Assembly: GCA_902826815.1 (NCBI GenBank)
Contig: CADEGF010000037.1
Span: 1-64,000, forward strand
Source of the DNA: an uncultured Mycobacteriaceae bacterium
Lineage (GTDB): Bacteria > Actinomycetota > Actinomycetes > Mycobacteriales > Mycobacteriaceae
Direction of reading: 5' to 3'
DNA: 64,000 nt
Each line of letters opens with the position of its first letter. Positions within the stretch are counted from its first letter, which is position 1. This document shows positions 32,628 to 41,893 of the stretch, piece by piece. A program made the position numbers and the translations under genes. Under the pieces are notes generated by a model that saw only the letters and a program-made list of their open reading frames with translations, was not told where the DNA came from and did no database searches.

Positions 32628-33157
32628 GGCTGCTGCTCGTCATCGTGCTGATACTGGCGGTACTTGTGCTGATCGGGTTCGTGCTCGGCTACAACAAGAT
32701 TCGCAGCGCCGACGTCCGGGTGGCCGAAGCGCTCTCCGGTATCGACGTGGAGTTGACGCGCCGTGCGTCGCTGATCCCGAGCCTTGTGCATACCGTGCAG
32801 ACGTTCGCCGCCCACGAGAAGGGCATCCTCGAACACGTCACCGACGCCAGGACGGCGCTGACATCGGCGACGTCGGGTAAGTCGGTCGCCCAGCGCAGCA
32901 CGGCAGAGCAGGAGTTCGAGTCCGCGCTTGCGCCGGTGCTGGCGCTGGGTCAGAGCTATCCACAGTTGAACTCGTCGACCAACTTCCTCAACCTGCAGGA
33001 GAACCTTGCCGACACCGAAGGCAAGCTGGCCTTCGCGCGTCAGTACTACAACGACGCAACCGCCACGCTGAATCGCCTCCTCACCACCATCCCGTGGATG
33101 TTCGTCGCACCGCTGTCCGGTGTGGCCGAACGCGAGTACTACCAGACACCGCGGTAG
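32621..33157 (+). CDS. lemA: LemA family protein
   Basis: A 178-aa protein with an N-terminal transmembrane helix (about residues 4-23) and a long all-helical extracellular or periplasmic domain. Family motifs are [33 protein letters not shown] and LTRL-like repeats, with the C-terminal EREYYQ resembling the usual FxA-containing end. The biochemical role of LemA is unknown. It starts inside the 3' end of the DUF2207 gene, supporting a membrane complex of the two products. fmt begins three bases after its stop. Confidence 0.9.
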   Translation: MVRLLLVIVLILAVLVLIGFVLGYNKIRSADVRVAEALSGIDVELTRRASLIPSLVHTVQTFAAHEKGILEHVTDARTALTSATSGKSVAQRSTAEQEFESALAPVLALGQSYPQLNSSTNFLNLQENLADTEGKLAFARQYYNDATATLNRLLTTIPWMFVAPLSGVAEREYYQTPR

Positions 33158-33159
33158 GC

Positions 33160-34095
33160 ATGCGTATCGTCTTCGCGGGCACTCCCGAGCCGGCCCTCCC
33201 GTCGCTGCGCCGGCTGATCGACTCGCCGCGCCACGACGTTATCGCGGTGCTCACCCGGCCCGACGCCGCCGCAGGCAGGCGCGGCAAGCCGGCACCGTCA
33301 CCCGTCGCACAACTGGCTCTCGAGCGCGGCATCCCCGTGCTGCGGCCCGACCGGCCCAACTCCGACGAATTCGTCTCGGAGTTGGCGCAATTGGCGCCCG
33401 ATGTATGCGCGGTGGTGGCCTACGGGGCATTGCTTCGTGACGGTCTCCTCGCCGTACCCGCGCACGGCTGGATCAACCTGCACTTCTCGCTGCTGCCTGC
33501 ATGGCGCGGTGCGGCACCGGTGCAGGCGGCGATCGCGGCAGGCGACGCGGTCACCGGCGCCACCACCTTCCAAATCGAACCCGCGCTGGACTCCGGACCT
33601 GTCTACGGTGTCGTGACCGAGACGATCCAACCGACGGACACCTCGGCGGATCTGCTTGACCGGCTGTCGGTTTCGGGTGCCGCGCTGTTGGAGACCACGC
33701 TGGACGGTATCGCCGAAGGGCGGCTGTCGCCGGTACCGCAGCCACCCGACGGGATCTCCGTCGCACCGAAGGTCACGGTCGACGATGCCAGGGTGCGCTG
33801 GGACCTTCCCGCCCATGTCGTCGAGCGGCGAATTCGTGCGGTCACGCCGAACCCGGGCGCCTGGACCCTCGTCCGCGAGCTGCGTATCAAGCTTGGGCCG
33901 GTGACGGTCGACGAAGACAACCAAGCAGACCCGCTGCCGCCGGGCGCAATCCGGACCGATCGCAGCGGAGTGCGGATCGGAACGGCGTCACAACCCGTGC
34001 TGCTCGGCACCGTGCAACCGCCGGGCAAGAAGCCGATGGATGCGCCAGCATGGGCGCGCGGCGCCCGACTCGACGAATCCGCGACTGCCTCATGA
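33160..34095 (+). CDS. fmt: Methionyl-tRNA formyltransferase
   Basis: Formylates initiator Met-tRNA using 10-formyltetrahydrofolate. It begins [16 protein letters not shown]. The catalytic Asn-His-Asp set appears in [21 protein letters not shown] and ALDSGPVYG, and the C-terminal tRNA-binding domain starts near residue 205. 311 aa. The ATG is placed by this conserved start. Its stop overlaps the rsmB start as ATGA. Confidence 0.96.
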   Translation: MRIVFAGTPEPALPSLRRLIDSPRHDVIAVLTRPDAAAGRRGKPAPSPVAQLALERGIPVLRPDRPNSDEFVSELAQLAPDVCAVVAYGALLRDGLLAVPAHGWINLHFSLLPAWRGAAPVQAAIAAGDAVTGATTFQIEPALDSGPVYGVVTETIQPTDTSADLLDRLSVSGAALLETTLDGIAEGRLSPVPQPPDGISVAPKVTVDDARVRWDLPAHVVERRIRAVTPNPGAWTLVRELRIKLGPVTVDEDNQADPLPPGAIRTDRSGVRIGTASQPVLLGTVQPPGKKPMDAPAWARGARLDESATAS

Positions 34096-35456
34096 CCAAG
34101 CCCCGCAAGTCCCGCCGTAAGCCGCTCGACCCGGCGCGCCAGGCGGCATTCGATGTGCTGCGGGCGGTTTCGGAGCGCGACGCCTATGCCAACCTCGTGC
34201 TGCCGGGGCTGCTGCGCGACCGCGGTATCAGCGGTCGCGACGCCGCCTTCGCCACCGAGCTGGCCTACGGCGCGTGTCGCACCCGCGGGCCGCTCGACGC
34301 CGTCATCGCCGAAGCCGCAGGACGCCCACCTGACCGCATCAACCCGGTTCTCCTCGACCTGCTCCGGCTTGGGACCTATCAGCTGCTTCGAACACGTGTC
34401 GACGCGCACGCCGCTGTGTCCACCACGGTCGAACAGGCCGGGTTCGAATTCGATTCCACGCGAGCGGGATTCGTCAACGCGGTACTGCGCACCATTTCCA
34501 GGCGGGAGCCGCAGGAGTGGATCGACGAGCTCGCCCCTTCCGCCGACTCCGACCCGGTCGGGCACATGGCATTCGTGCACGCCCATCCTCGTTGGATCGC
34601 CCAGGCTTTCGCCGATGCGCTCGGCGCGCGAGCGGGCGAACTCGACGCGCTTCTGAGGGCCGATGACGACCGTCCGCTTGTGCATCTCGCCGCTCGCCCA
34701 GGTGTGCTGACCGCCGATGAACTCGCGACGTCAGTCGGCGGAACCGTCGGCCGCTATTCGCCCTATGCGGTGTACCTCCCCGGGGGAGACCCGGGCCAGC
34801 TGGATGCGGTTCGAGACGGCGTCGCGCTCGTCCAGGACGAAGGCAGTCAGCTGGTTGCCAGGGCGCTGACGCTCGCACCGGTCGACGACGACGGCGGTCG
34901 ATGGCTGGATCTGTGCGCGGGCCCCGGAGGTAAGACGGCGCTGTTGGCGGCGATCGGCGCGCAGTCGGATGCGAGTGTCACCGCGATCGAGCCGAATGAG
35001 CGGCGAGCCGAATTCGTCGAGGACAACACCCGAGGCCTTACCGTCGAAGTGCTGCGCGTCGACGGCCGCGAGCCAGGAATCGAGCCGGGCTTCGACCGCG
35101 TGCTCGTTGATGCCCCGTGTACCGGCCTCGGTGCGCTGCGGCGAAGGCCGGAGTCGCGGTGGCGCCGTGAGCCTGCGGATGTGCCCGCGCTGGCGCGGCT
35201 GCAGCGTGAACTGCTGGCGTCGGCGATCAAGCTGACCCGGCCCGGCGGTGTGGTGCTGTACGCCACCTGCTCGCCGCATCTGTCCGAGACGGTCGGGGTG
35301 GTGGCCGACGCGTTGCGCCGTCATCCGGTGTCGGCGCTGGACACCCGGCCGCTTTTCGACGGAGTCGACGACCTTGGCGACGGACCCTACGTGCAGCTCT
35401 GGCCGCACCGGCACGGCACCGACGCGATGTTTTCGGCTGCGCTCAAAGTAGGGTGA
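34092..35456 (+). CDS. rsmB: 16S rRNA (cytosine-967-C5)-methyltransferase
   Basis: A SAM-dependent rRNA methylase of the Fmu/NOL1-NOP2 family. The N-terminal NusB-like RNA-binding domain spans about residues 14-160 ([23 protein letters not shown]). The methyltransferase domain has the SAM motif [17 protein letters not shown], the catalytic Cys in [16 protein letters not shown] and the second Cys in [11 protein letters not shown]. 454 aa. ATG overlaps the fmt stop, and its stop overlaps a possible rpe GTG. Confidence 0.95.
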   Translation: MTKPRKSRRKPLDPARQAAFDVLRAVSERDAYANLVLPGLLRDRGISGRDAAFATELAYGACRTRGPLDAVIAEAAGRPPDRINPVLLDLLRLGTYQLLRTRVDAHAAVSTTVEQAGFEFDSTRAGFVNAVLRTISRREPQEWIDELAPSADSDPVGHMAFVHAHPRWIAQAFADALGARAGELDALLRADDDRPLVHLAARPGVLTADELATSVGGTVGRYSPYAVYLPGGDPGQLDAVRDGVALVQDEGSQLVARALTLAPVDDDGGRWLDLCAGPGGKTALLAAIGAQSDASVTAIEPNERRAEFVEDNTRGLTVEVLRVDGREPGIEPGFDRVLVDAPCTGLGALRRRPESRWRREPADVPALARLQRELLASAIKLTRPGGVVLYATCSPHLSETVGVVADALRRHPVSALDTRPLFDGVDDLGDGPYVQLWPHRHGTDAMFSAALKVG

Positions 35457-35461
35457 GGCCC

Positions 35462-36139
35462 ATGGCACGCCCGCTGATAGCGCCGTCGATCCTGGCCGCA
35501 GACTTCTCCCGGCTGGCAGATGAGGTGGCGGCGGTGAAGGGCGCCGACTGGGTTCACGTCGACGTGATGGACAACCACTTCGTGCCGAACCTGACGCTCG
35601 GCCTGCCGGTCGTCGAGAGCCTGCTGCCGACCACCGACATCCCGATGGACTGCCATCTGATGATCGACGATCCGGACAGATGGGCGCCGCCGTACGCCGA
35701 GGCGGGCGCCTTCAACGTCACCTTTCACGCCGAGGCGACCGACAATCCGATCGGCGTGGCGCGCGACATCCGCGCCGCGGGCGCGAAGGCGGGCATCTCG
35801 GTCAAACCGGGCACCCCGCTCGAGCCGTATCTGGAGATACTGCCGGAGTTCGACACTCTGCTGATCATGTCGGTCGAGCCGGGCTTCGGCGGCCAGAAGT
35901 TCATTCCCGAGGTGCTGTCGAAGGTCGCTACCGCCCGCAGGCTGGTCGACGCGGGCGAGCTGACGATCCTCGTCGAGATCGACGGCGGCATCAACGCCGA
36001 GACGATCGAGGACGCCGCCGAGGCGGGCGTGGACTGCTTTGTCGCGGGATCGGCCGTGTACAGCGCGATCGATCCGGCGGCCGCGGTCGAGGCGCTGCGC
36101 AGACAGGCCGCGAGCGCGTCAAAACATCTGCGGCTATGA
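35462..36139 (+). CDS. rpe: Ribulose-phosphate 3-epimerase
   Basis: A metal-dependent TIM-barrel enzyme interconverting ribulose-5-phosphate and xylulose-5-phosphate. Visible motifs: [15 protein letters not shown], the metal-ligand [11 protein letters not shown] and DCHLMID, the phosphate-binding [12 protein letters not shown] and EIDGGIN. 225 aa from ATG 35462; GTG 35453, overlapping the rsmB stop, would add three residues. The stop overlaps the ribD ATG. It supplies ribulose-5-phosphate, which is the riboflavin precursor as well. Confidence 0.95.
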   Translation: MARPLIAPSILAADFSRLADEVAAVKGADWVHVDVMDNHFVPNLTLGLPVVESLLPTTDIPMDCHLMIDDPDRWAPPYAEAGAFNVTFHAEATDNPIGVARDIRAAGAKAGISVKPGTPLEPYLEILPEFDTLLIMSVEPGFGGQKFIPEVLSKVATARRLVDAGELTILVEIDGGINAETIEDAAEAGVDCFVAGSAVYSAIDPAAAVEALRRQAASASKHLRL

Positions 36140-37137
36140 GTTTCGACGCCGCGATGCGGCTGGCTGTCGAGCAGGCCGAGTCGGTCAAGGGCAACACCTA
36201 TCCCAATCCGCCTGTCGGCGCGGTCATCCTGGATCGCGGGGGAGAGGTCGTCGGCGTCGGCGCAACGGAACCGACCGGAGGCAGGCACGCCGAGGTGGTG
36301 GCGCTTGGCCGGGCGGGCGCGCGTGCCTCCGGCGGTACGGTCGTGGTGACCCTCGAACCGTGCAACCATCACGGCCGAACCCCGCCGTGCGTCGATGCGC
36401 TTGTCGCCGCCGGCATTTCGACTGTGGTGTACGCCGTCAACGACCCGAACGCGGAGGCGGCGGGGGGAGCGGCGAGGCTTTCCGGGTCGGGTGTGAACGT
36501 GGTGGCCGGTGCGCTCGCCGAAGTTGTCGCGAGCGGAACACTTCGTGAGTGGCTGCACAAGCAGCGCACCGGAACTCCGTACGTGACCTGGAAGTTCGCC
36601 ACGAGCATCGACGGCCGAAGCGCGGCGGCCGACGGCAGCAGTCAGTGGATCACCAGCGAGGCCGCCCGCGCTGACGTGCATCGTCGTCGTGCGGCATGCG
36701 ACGCGATCGTCGTGGGAACGGGAACGGTGTTCATCGACGATCCGAAGTTGACGGCGCGACTTGCCGACGGCACGCTCGCCGACCGGCAGCCGCTGCGCGT
36801 CGTGGTGGGGGAGCGCGAGATCTCCCCCGACGCCAACGTGCTGAACGACGACACCCGCACGATGGTGATCCGGACCCGCGACCCGCATGAGGTGATCAGG
36901 GCGCTTTCAGATCGCACGGACATCCTCATCGAGGGAGGGCCGACGTTGGCCGGCGCGTTCCTGCGGGCAGGTGTGATCAACCGGATACTGGCCTACGTCG
37001 CGCCAATCCTGTTGGGAGGACCGATAACGGCGATCGACGACGTCGGTGTGTTGTCCATTGCGCACGCGCAGCGGTGGCGCTACGACGGGATCGATCCCAT
37101 CGGACCCGACATCCTCCTCAGTCTGATTCCGCAGTAG
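36136..37137 (+). CDS. ribD: Bifunctional riboflavin deaminase/reductase
   Basis: Deaminates and then reduces the pyrimidine intermediate of riboflavin synthesis. The N-terminal cytidine-deaminase-like domain has the zinc ligands His51 (HAE, with catalytic Glu53), Cys76 and Cys85 in [12 protein letters not shown]. The C-terminal reductase domain (about 145-333) shows [15 protein letters not shown] and the late [14 protein letters not shown]. 333 aa. ATG overlaps rpe. The last 20 bases overlap the convergent ABC ATPase gene. In M. tuberculosis the next gene is P55; here about 15.7 kb intervenes. Confidence 0.94.
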   Translation: MSFDAAMRLAVEQAESVKGNTYPNPPVGAVILDRGGEVVGVGATEPTGGRHAEVVALGRAGARASGGTVVVTLEPCNHHGRTPPCVDALVAAGISTVVYAVNDPNAEAAGGAARLSGSGVNVVAGALAEVVASGTLREWLHKQRTGTPYVTWKFATSIDGRSAAADGSSQWITSEAARADVHRRRAACDAIVVGTGTVFIDDPKLTARLADGTLADRQPLRVVVGEREISPDANVLNDDTRTMVIRTRDPHEVIRALSDRTDILIEGGPTLAGAFLRAGVINRILAYVAPILLGGPITAIDDVGVLSIAHAQRWRYDGIDPIGPDILLSLIPQ

Positions 37138-38137
37138 CCGGCTCGTCTCCGATGTCCAGCGGGCGGTGCTCGATCAAGTCGCGGATCCCACCTGCACCGA
37201 GACGTTCCCTGAACGTCGCCACGGCATAGCCGATGACTGTCGCGTCGGTTCGCGCCCTCGCGGTCGCAGAACGCGGCATGTGGAACAACGGGCCGAGCTC
37301 ACCGAAGTAGTCACCGGGTTCTGCGACCCAGAGCAATTCCTCTCCGCCCCCGGCCAATTCGCGCAGGATCTCGACCTCACCTTCGGAGACCACATATATG
37401 CAGTCGCCCATGGTGCCTTCCTCGAACAGCGTTTCGCCTGCCTTCAGCTGAGCCGGGGTTGGCGGCCGATTCGACTCCGCGAAGTCCGGTACCAGTTCAA
37501 CCACGCGATCGGCCAGCGGAAGGATCCGACTGTCGTGGGTCGCTACCACCACCATCCGGTCTCCGGAGGCGAGTTCGCGGATCAGCCGCAGCACTTCTTC
37601 GACCTGGATGAAGTCCAGGTGCGCGGTCGGCTCGTCGGCGACGATCAACGGCGGGTCGAGTGCAATCGCCCGCGCGACCGCGACCCGCTGCTGCTGACCG
37701 CCGCTGAGATCACTTGGCCGGTGGGTCATCCGATCTTCCAGCCCGACGCGGGTCAGCAGCTCCTGCGCCTTCTCGCGCGCGGCATGACGCGGTGTGCCCG
37801 CCGAGCGCAGCGGCACCATCACGTTCTCCAGCGCGCTGAGGCTCGGCACCAGGTTGAACGCCTGGAACACGATGCCGACGGTCTCGCGGCGATATTTCGA
37901 CAACGCCTTGGCGTCCAGCGATGTGACGTCGACGTCGCCGAACTTGATGGCACCCGCGGTCGGCTTGAGAATCCCGCCGAGACACGACAGCAATGTGGTC
38001 TTCCCACACCCGCTGGGGCCCAACAGGATCACCAGTGAACCTGCTGCCACGTCCAAGTTGAACCCGTCAAGCGGACGGACGGCGTAGCCGCCGCTCGAGT
38101 ACTCGACAACCAGATCCTGAATGCTCAGATCGCCCAT
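37118..38137 (-). CDS. ABC ATPase fused to a cyclic-nucleotide-binding domain (copy 1)
   Basis: 339 aa. The N-terminal MacB/LolD-type ATPase (about residues 1-215) has Walker A GPSGCGKTT, signature LSGGQQQ, Walker B LIVADEP and the H-loop THD. The C-terminal domain (about 230-325) is a cNMP-binding fold, with LFEEGTMGDCIYVVSEGEVEI and the phosphate-binding cassette FGELGPLFHMPRSATARA retaining the conserved Glu and Arg. It likely energises the FtsX-like permease encoded three bases upstream, perhaps gated by cAMP or cGMP (inferred). Resembles Rv0073/Rv2564 of M. tuberculosis (recalled; there named glnQ, probably wrongly). Confidence 0.9.
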   Translation of the reverse strand: MGDLSIQDLVVEYSSGGYAVRPLDGFNLDVAAGSLVILLGPSGCGKTTLLSCLGGILKPTAGAIKFGDVDVTSLDAKALSKYRRETVGIVFQAFNLVPSLSALENVMVPLRSAGTPRHAAREKAQELLTRVGLEDRMTHRPSDLSGGQQQRVAVARAIALDPPLIVADEPTAHLDFIQVEEVLRLIRELASGDRMVVVATHDSRILPLADRVVELVPDFAESNRPPTPAQLKAGETLFEEGTMGDCIYVVSEGEVEILRELAGGGEELLWVAEPGDYFGELGPLFHMPRSATARARTDATVIGYAVATFRERLGAGGIRDLIEHRPLDIGDEPATAESD

Positions 38138-38140
38138 GGC

Positions 38141-39190
38141 TCACGGACCTCCGAACGCCATGGCCGGATCGACGGATACCGCGCGGTGCAGTCCGGTGCC
38201 GCTGGCGATCAGGCCGAAGACGACGGCGATCACGGGCAGGATGACGTAGGCATAGGTCGGCACGATGACCTGCATGGGGAATATCGGCCCGAGCAGCGCC
38301 GAAAGCACCACGCCCACGACGACGGCAGATAGTGCGACCACGATCGCCTGCAGAGCCAGTCCCGCCGCGATCGAACCCGTCGGAACGCCAATAGCCTTGT
38401 ACACGGCGAAGTCTCGTAGTCGTTCCAGCGCGGACAGGTAGATCACCGATCCCACGATCAAGGCGGCGACGATCCAGAGCAGGATCGCCACGATCGTGAT
38501 CGAGTTGACAGCCACCTTCAACGGGCGAAGCAGATCGGCGATCGCGCCGTCGCGATCGATGGCCTTGTAACCCCTTGGCACCTGGTCCAGCGTTCCTCGA
38601 ATCCCGATGGACGCGACCAGCGGCTGTCCGCCGTACACGAGCTGTTGGGCACCCTCGGTGGTGAGGAAGATGTTGGGCAGGTTGGCCAATGCGGTGGAGT
38701 TCTCCGCGATGCCGACGATGCGCAGTCGGCGCGACGCGATCTGGATGTCCTCGCCCTCGTTGCGCTCCAGCGTGCTCGACACCGCCACCTCGTTGGGGTT
38801 CGCAGGTGGCCGACCCTCCGACAGCGTCGGCATCCCTGGACCCTTCGCCGGCGCACCGAACAGGTCCGCGTTACGTGTGGAGTCGCCCAGTGTCACCGTG
38901 CCGCCCGCGTAGACGAGCGGGGCCGCCGCCTGCACACCGGGAGACGCGGCGATCCGGCGGAGATCGACGGGGGCGAACGGCGTCGCCCCGACGAACGGGC
39001 CCGATGCACCCTCCTTGACCAGAAACAGGTCGACGCCAAGAGAGTCGACGGTCTTCTGCGCCTCGGCGCGGAACCCGTTCGCCAGCCCCGTCAGCACGAG
39101 GGTCATGCCGAAAATGATGGCGGTGGACAGGATCGCGATGACGAAACGCCGTTTTCGCCACTGCATGTCACGCAGTGCGGCGAGCAGCAT
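38141..39190 (-). CDS. FtsX-like ABC permease (copy 1)
   Basis: 349 aa with an N-terminal transmembrane helix (about 16-38), a large extracytoplasmic MacB-like domain (about 40-230) and three C-terminal helices, a layout typical of MacB/LolC FtsX permeases. The C-terminal region VIYLSALERLRDFAVYKAIGVPTGSI is the coupling segment. Such transporters act on lipoproteins, peptides or envelope stress rather than simple import. It is the first gene of a two-gene unit with the ATPase and ends in the distinctive DPAMAFGGP. Paralogous to 51444-52493. Confidence 0.88.
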   Translation of the reverse strand: MLLAALRDMQWRKRRFVIAILSTAIIFGMTLVLTGLANGFRAEAQKTVDSLGVDLFLVKEGASGPFVGATPFAPVDLRRIAASPGVQAAAPLVYAGGTVTLGDSTRNADLFGAPAKGPGMPTLSEGRPPANPNEVAVSSTLERNEGEDIQIASRRLRIVGIAENSTALANLPNIFLTTEGAQQLVYGGQPLVASIGIRGTLDQVPRGYKAIDRDGAIADLLRPLKVAVNSITIVAILLWIVAALIVGSVIYLSALERLRDFAVYKAIGVPTGSIAAGLALQAIVVALSAVVVGVVLSALLGPIFPMQVIVPTYAYVILPVIAVVFGLIASGTGLHRAVSVDPAMAFGGP

Positions 39191-39200
39191 GTACGCGACG

Positions 39201-40052
39201 TTACCGACGCCTGCGCGCTTGCGGGTTCGTATCGCGTACGTCGTCTCGGGCGGTCGGGCTCGTCAGTGGGGAGACCGACCAGTTCGACAAGGCCGACGGG
39301 CCGAGGATGCGATGTCGGGTCTGTCCGGCGGTATAGAAGGTGAATTTTCGAGCGCGGTAAGACTGTTCGAAGCAGTCGAACGGCTGGCCGTCGGCGTCGA
39401 AGCTGACGCCGCGCACCCGCACGATCGGTTCACCGGGCTCGAGGCCGAGATGCTCAGCCTCCCAACTGCCCGGGGAATCGACCTCGAACGCCTGCTCCGA
39501 GTAGTCGTCGGTGACGCCGTAGCGCTCCTCGATGAACCGGTACAGCGATTCGCCGCGCTCCAGGAGCTCCTGGTCGATGGCCGGAACCCGGCTCAACGGC
39601 AGCACCGCGCGTTCGAGAATCCTGTCGGCGCCCCCGATATCGCGCCTGCGCCAGATCTCCCAAACGGGCTGGCCCTCTTCGACACCCAGCGCCGCGGCGA
39701 TGGTGCGACTGGGCAGGCCGACACCGACGGTGATCAACGATGTGGTGACTTCCGGGAGTGTGCCGCCCTCGTCGATCAGGGTGTGCAGGAGTTCACCTGG
39801 CCGGGTCGGATCGCTGGCGATGCGCGGTTCTGCCACGAAGGTGCCAAGCCCCTGACGACGTTGAATCCGCCCCGCCCGCTCGAGTTCGTCGAGCGCCCTG
39901 CGCACCGATATCGAGCTGACGTCGGCGATCTCGGCCAGTTCGGTCGTCGACGGGAGCCGGTCGCCCGGCTGTAGGCCGCGTTCGGCCATGATGTCGAGCA
40001 CCAGGTCATAGACGTGCTGGTAGCGCAGTTTGCGCTCGGCACGGGCCGCCAT
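39201..40052 (-). CDS. GntR-family regulator with UTRA domain (HutC subfamily)
   Basis: 283 aa. An N-terminal winged helix-turn-helix (about residues 10-75) shows LQPGDRLPSTTELAEIADVS and the family RRALDELERAG. A UTRA effector domain (about 95-240) contains PVWEIWRRRD and IVRVRGVSFDADGQPF. HutC/DasR relatives sense metabolites such as phosphorylated amino sugars. It is divergent from the transport operon across 183 bases that contain a perfect GntR-type palindrome, so it most likely controls that operon. Confidence 0.9.
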   Translation of the reverse strand: MAARAERKLRYQHVYDLVLDIMAERGLQPGDRLPSTTELAEIADVSSISVRRALDELERAGRIQRRQGLGTFVAEPRIASDPTRPGELLHTLIDEGGTLPEVTTSLITVGVGLPSRTIAAALGVEEGQPVWEIWRRRDIGGADRILERAVLPLSRVPAIDQELLERGESLYRFIEERYGVTDDYSEQAFEVDSPGSWEAEHLGLEPGEPIVRVRGVSFDADGQPFDCFEQSYRARKFTFYTAGQTRHRILGPSALSNWSVSPLTSPTARDDVRDTNPQARRRR

Positions 40053-40202
40053 TTCCCCTCCCTCGCCAGATCAGATACTGACTATGCAACCTCAGTGAAT
40101 CCGGTCCAACTCCCTCGCTGAACAGTGTATCTGCGTCGGTCAGCAAAAATTCTGATGGAAACATCGTCGAAACTGCGCAGCAATCCCGATCACTCATTCT
40201 AC

Positions 40203-40214
40203 TGTGTATACACA
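40203..40214. promoter_or_regulatory. GntR/HutC-type operator palindrome
   Basis: TGTGTATACACA is a perfect 12-bp palindrome fitting the HutC-subfamily pattern GT-N-TA-N-AC. It lies 21 bases upstream of the substrate-binding protein ATG and just before its Shine-Dalgarno, a position suited to repression. A degenerate version, AGTGTATCTG, occurs near 40124-40133. The adjacent divergent gntR gene is the obvious source of the binding protein. The site is read directly; binding is inferred. Confidence 0.65.
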
Positions 40215-40235
40215 CTTAGTCGGGAAGGGTTCACG

Positions 40236-41876
40236 ATGATCGAAATGGACAGGCGTAGGTTCTTCCGGACGTCGGCCGTGGCGGCGCTGGCCATCGGCGG
40301 TGCGGCGGCACTGGCGTCCTGTGCGCCGGAAACCGCCACGCGGACCGTCCTGCGGGTCGGCTCGACGACCGACATCGATGCGCTGAACCCGTTCACGCTG
40401 TTCTCCACGCAGGCCTTCGACGTCATGCAGCTCGTCTACGACAAGCTGATGGATTACGACGCCGACTTCAACATCAAGCCGGCGCTGGCATCCGAGGTCG
40501 CGACGAGCGACGGCGGAAAGACCTTCACCTACACGCTGCGGTCCGGGGTGAAGTGGCAGGACGGCAAGGACTTCACTGCCGACGACGTCGTCTTCACCTT
40601 CCTCATGGTGCGCGACAACGAATACGGCACCTACGGCGCGTACCTCAAGGAGCTGACCGACATCAAGAAGGTCGGCGACAATCAGGTCACGTTGACGTAT
40701 TCGGAGCCGCAGGTGCTGGACCCCGGGGTCATCCTGCCGATCGCGCCGAAGCATCTGTGGGAAGGCATCTCCAAGGACGACCTGACCGACTACGCCAACG
40801 AGAAGCCGGTCGGCACCGGCCCGTTCACCTTCGACTCATGGGAGAAGGGAAAGGTCGTCACCGTCAACCGCAACGACTCGTGGTGGGGCGACAAGCCGGC
40901 GGCCGAGAAGGTCACCTGGACCAAGTTCGGCAGCGACGACATCGTCACCCAGGCCCTCAAGTCGGGCGAGATCGACATCGTCCCCGAAGTGCCGCCGACC
41001 ATCTTCAAGGGGCTGGACGGCACGCAGGACGTAGCTGCGACGGCGATGGACTCGTTCTCGTTCCACATGATCGGCTTCAACTGCTCGGAGGAGCCCACCT
41101 CCAAGGGCAACCCGCTGCTGCGCGATCAGGCCGTGCGGCAGGCGCTCAGCTGCGCGGTCAGCCGTGACCAGCTCGTCGAGCTGGCGTTGGCAGGCTACGG
41201 CCAGCCCGGAGTGGACCTGATCCCGCCCGCATTCGGTGACTTCCACTTCACCCCGGCGCCTGCCGACGTCCTGGACAACAACCCGGGCAAGGCCAATCAG
41301 CTGCTCGACGCTGCGGGCTACACCCAGCGCAACGGTGATGGCATTCGCCAGTCGAAGGACGGTAAGCCGCTGGCTTTCCGGCTCCTCGCGATCGCCGACA
41401 CCGCGGTCGACGTGAAGGCCGCCGAGTTGTTCATCACCGCGGCCAAGGCGGTCGGCATCGGGCTGAAGCTGTCCACGACCGACGCTGACAGCATGGGCGC
41501 CACGGTGTTCAACACCGACGGCCCGGACTGGGATGTGATGGTGTGGGGCTGGGACTCCGGCCTGTATGACCCGTCGTATCTGCTGAGCGTGGGAATCACC
41601 GATCAGATCGGCGGAAACAACGACACATTCTGGTCGAATCCGCGTTTCGACGAGTTGTACAACCAGCAGAACCACACCATCGACCGGGCGGCACGCGTGA
41701 AGCTGGTGCTGGAGATGCAGGCGATCCATTACGCCTCGTGTCCCTACATCGTGATGTGGTACCAGAAGAAGCTGGCAGGAACCCGGACCAATACGTGGAC
41801 CGGCTGGCACGCGATGAACGGCGGTATGACACTCAACTTCTCGCGCGCCAACTACCTCGACGTGAAACCCGCCTGA
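40236..41876 (+). CDS. Peptide-type ABC transporter substrate-binding lipoprotein
   Basis: 546 aa, family 5 (OppA/DppA-type) solute-binding protein. The N-terminus has a Tat-like motif DRRRFFRTS followed by a hydrophobic stretch and the lipobox LASC with lipidated Cys29, so it is probably folded before export and anchored outside the membrane. The domain core shows PVGTGPFTFDSWEKGKVVTV and KVTWTKFGSDD. Family members bind oligopeptides, glycopeptides, opines or oligosaccharides; the ligand here is unknown. ATG at 40236 has GGGAAGGG about seven bases upstream. First gene of a nine-gene operon. Confidence 0.92.
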   Translation: MIEMDRRRFFRTSAVAALAIGGAAALASCAPETATRTVLRVGSTTDIDALNPFTLFSTQAFDVMQLVYDKLMDYDADFNIKPALASEVATSDGGKTFTYTLRSGVKWQDGKDFTADDVVFTFLMVRDNEYGTYGAYLKELTDIKKVGDNQVTLTYSEPQVLDPGVILPIAPKHLWEGISKDDLTDYANEKPVGTGPFTFDSWEKGKVVTVNRNDSWWGDKPAAEKVTWTKFGSDDIVTQALKSGEIDIVPEVPPTIFKGLDGTQDVAATAMDSFSFHMIGFNCSEEPTSKGNPLLRDQAVRQALSCAVSRDQLVELALAGYGQPGVDLIPPAFGDFHFTPAPADVLDNNPGKANQLLDAAGYTQRNGDGIRQSKDGKPLAFRLLAIADTAVDVKAAELFITAAKAVGIGLKLSTTDADSMGATVFNTDGPDWDVMVWGWDSGLYDPSYLLSVGITDQIGGNNDTFWSNPRFDELYNQQNHTIDRAARVKLVLEMQAIHYASCPYIVMWYQKKLAGTRTNTWTGWHAMNGGMTLNFSRANYLDVKPA

Positions 41877-41893
41877 GGTTCCCTCCGACGTCG

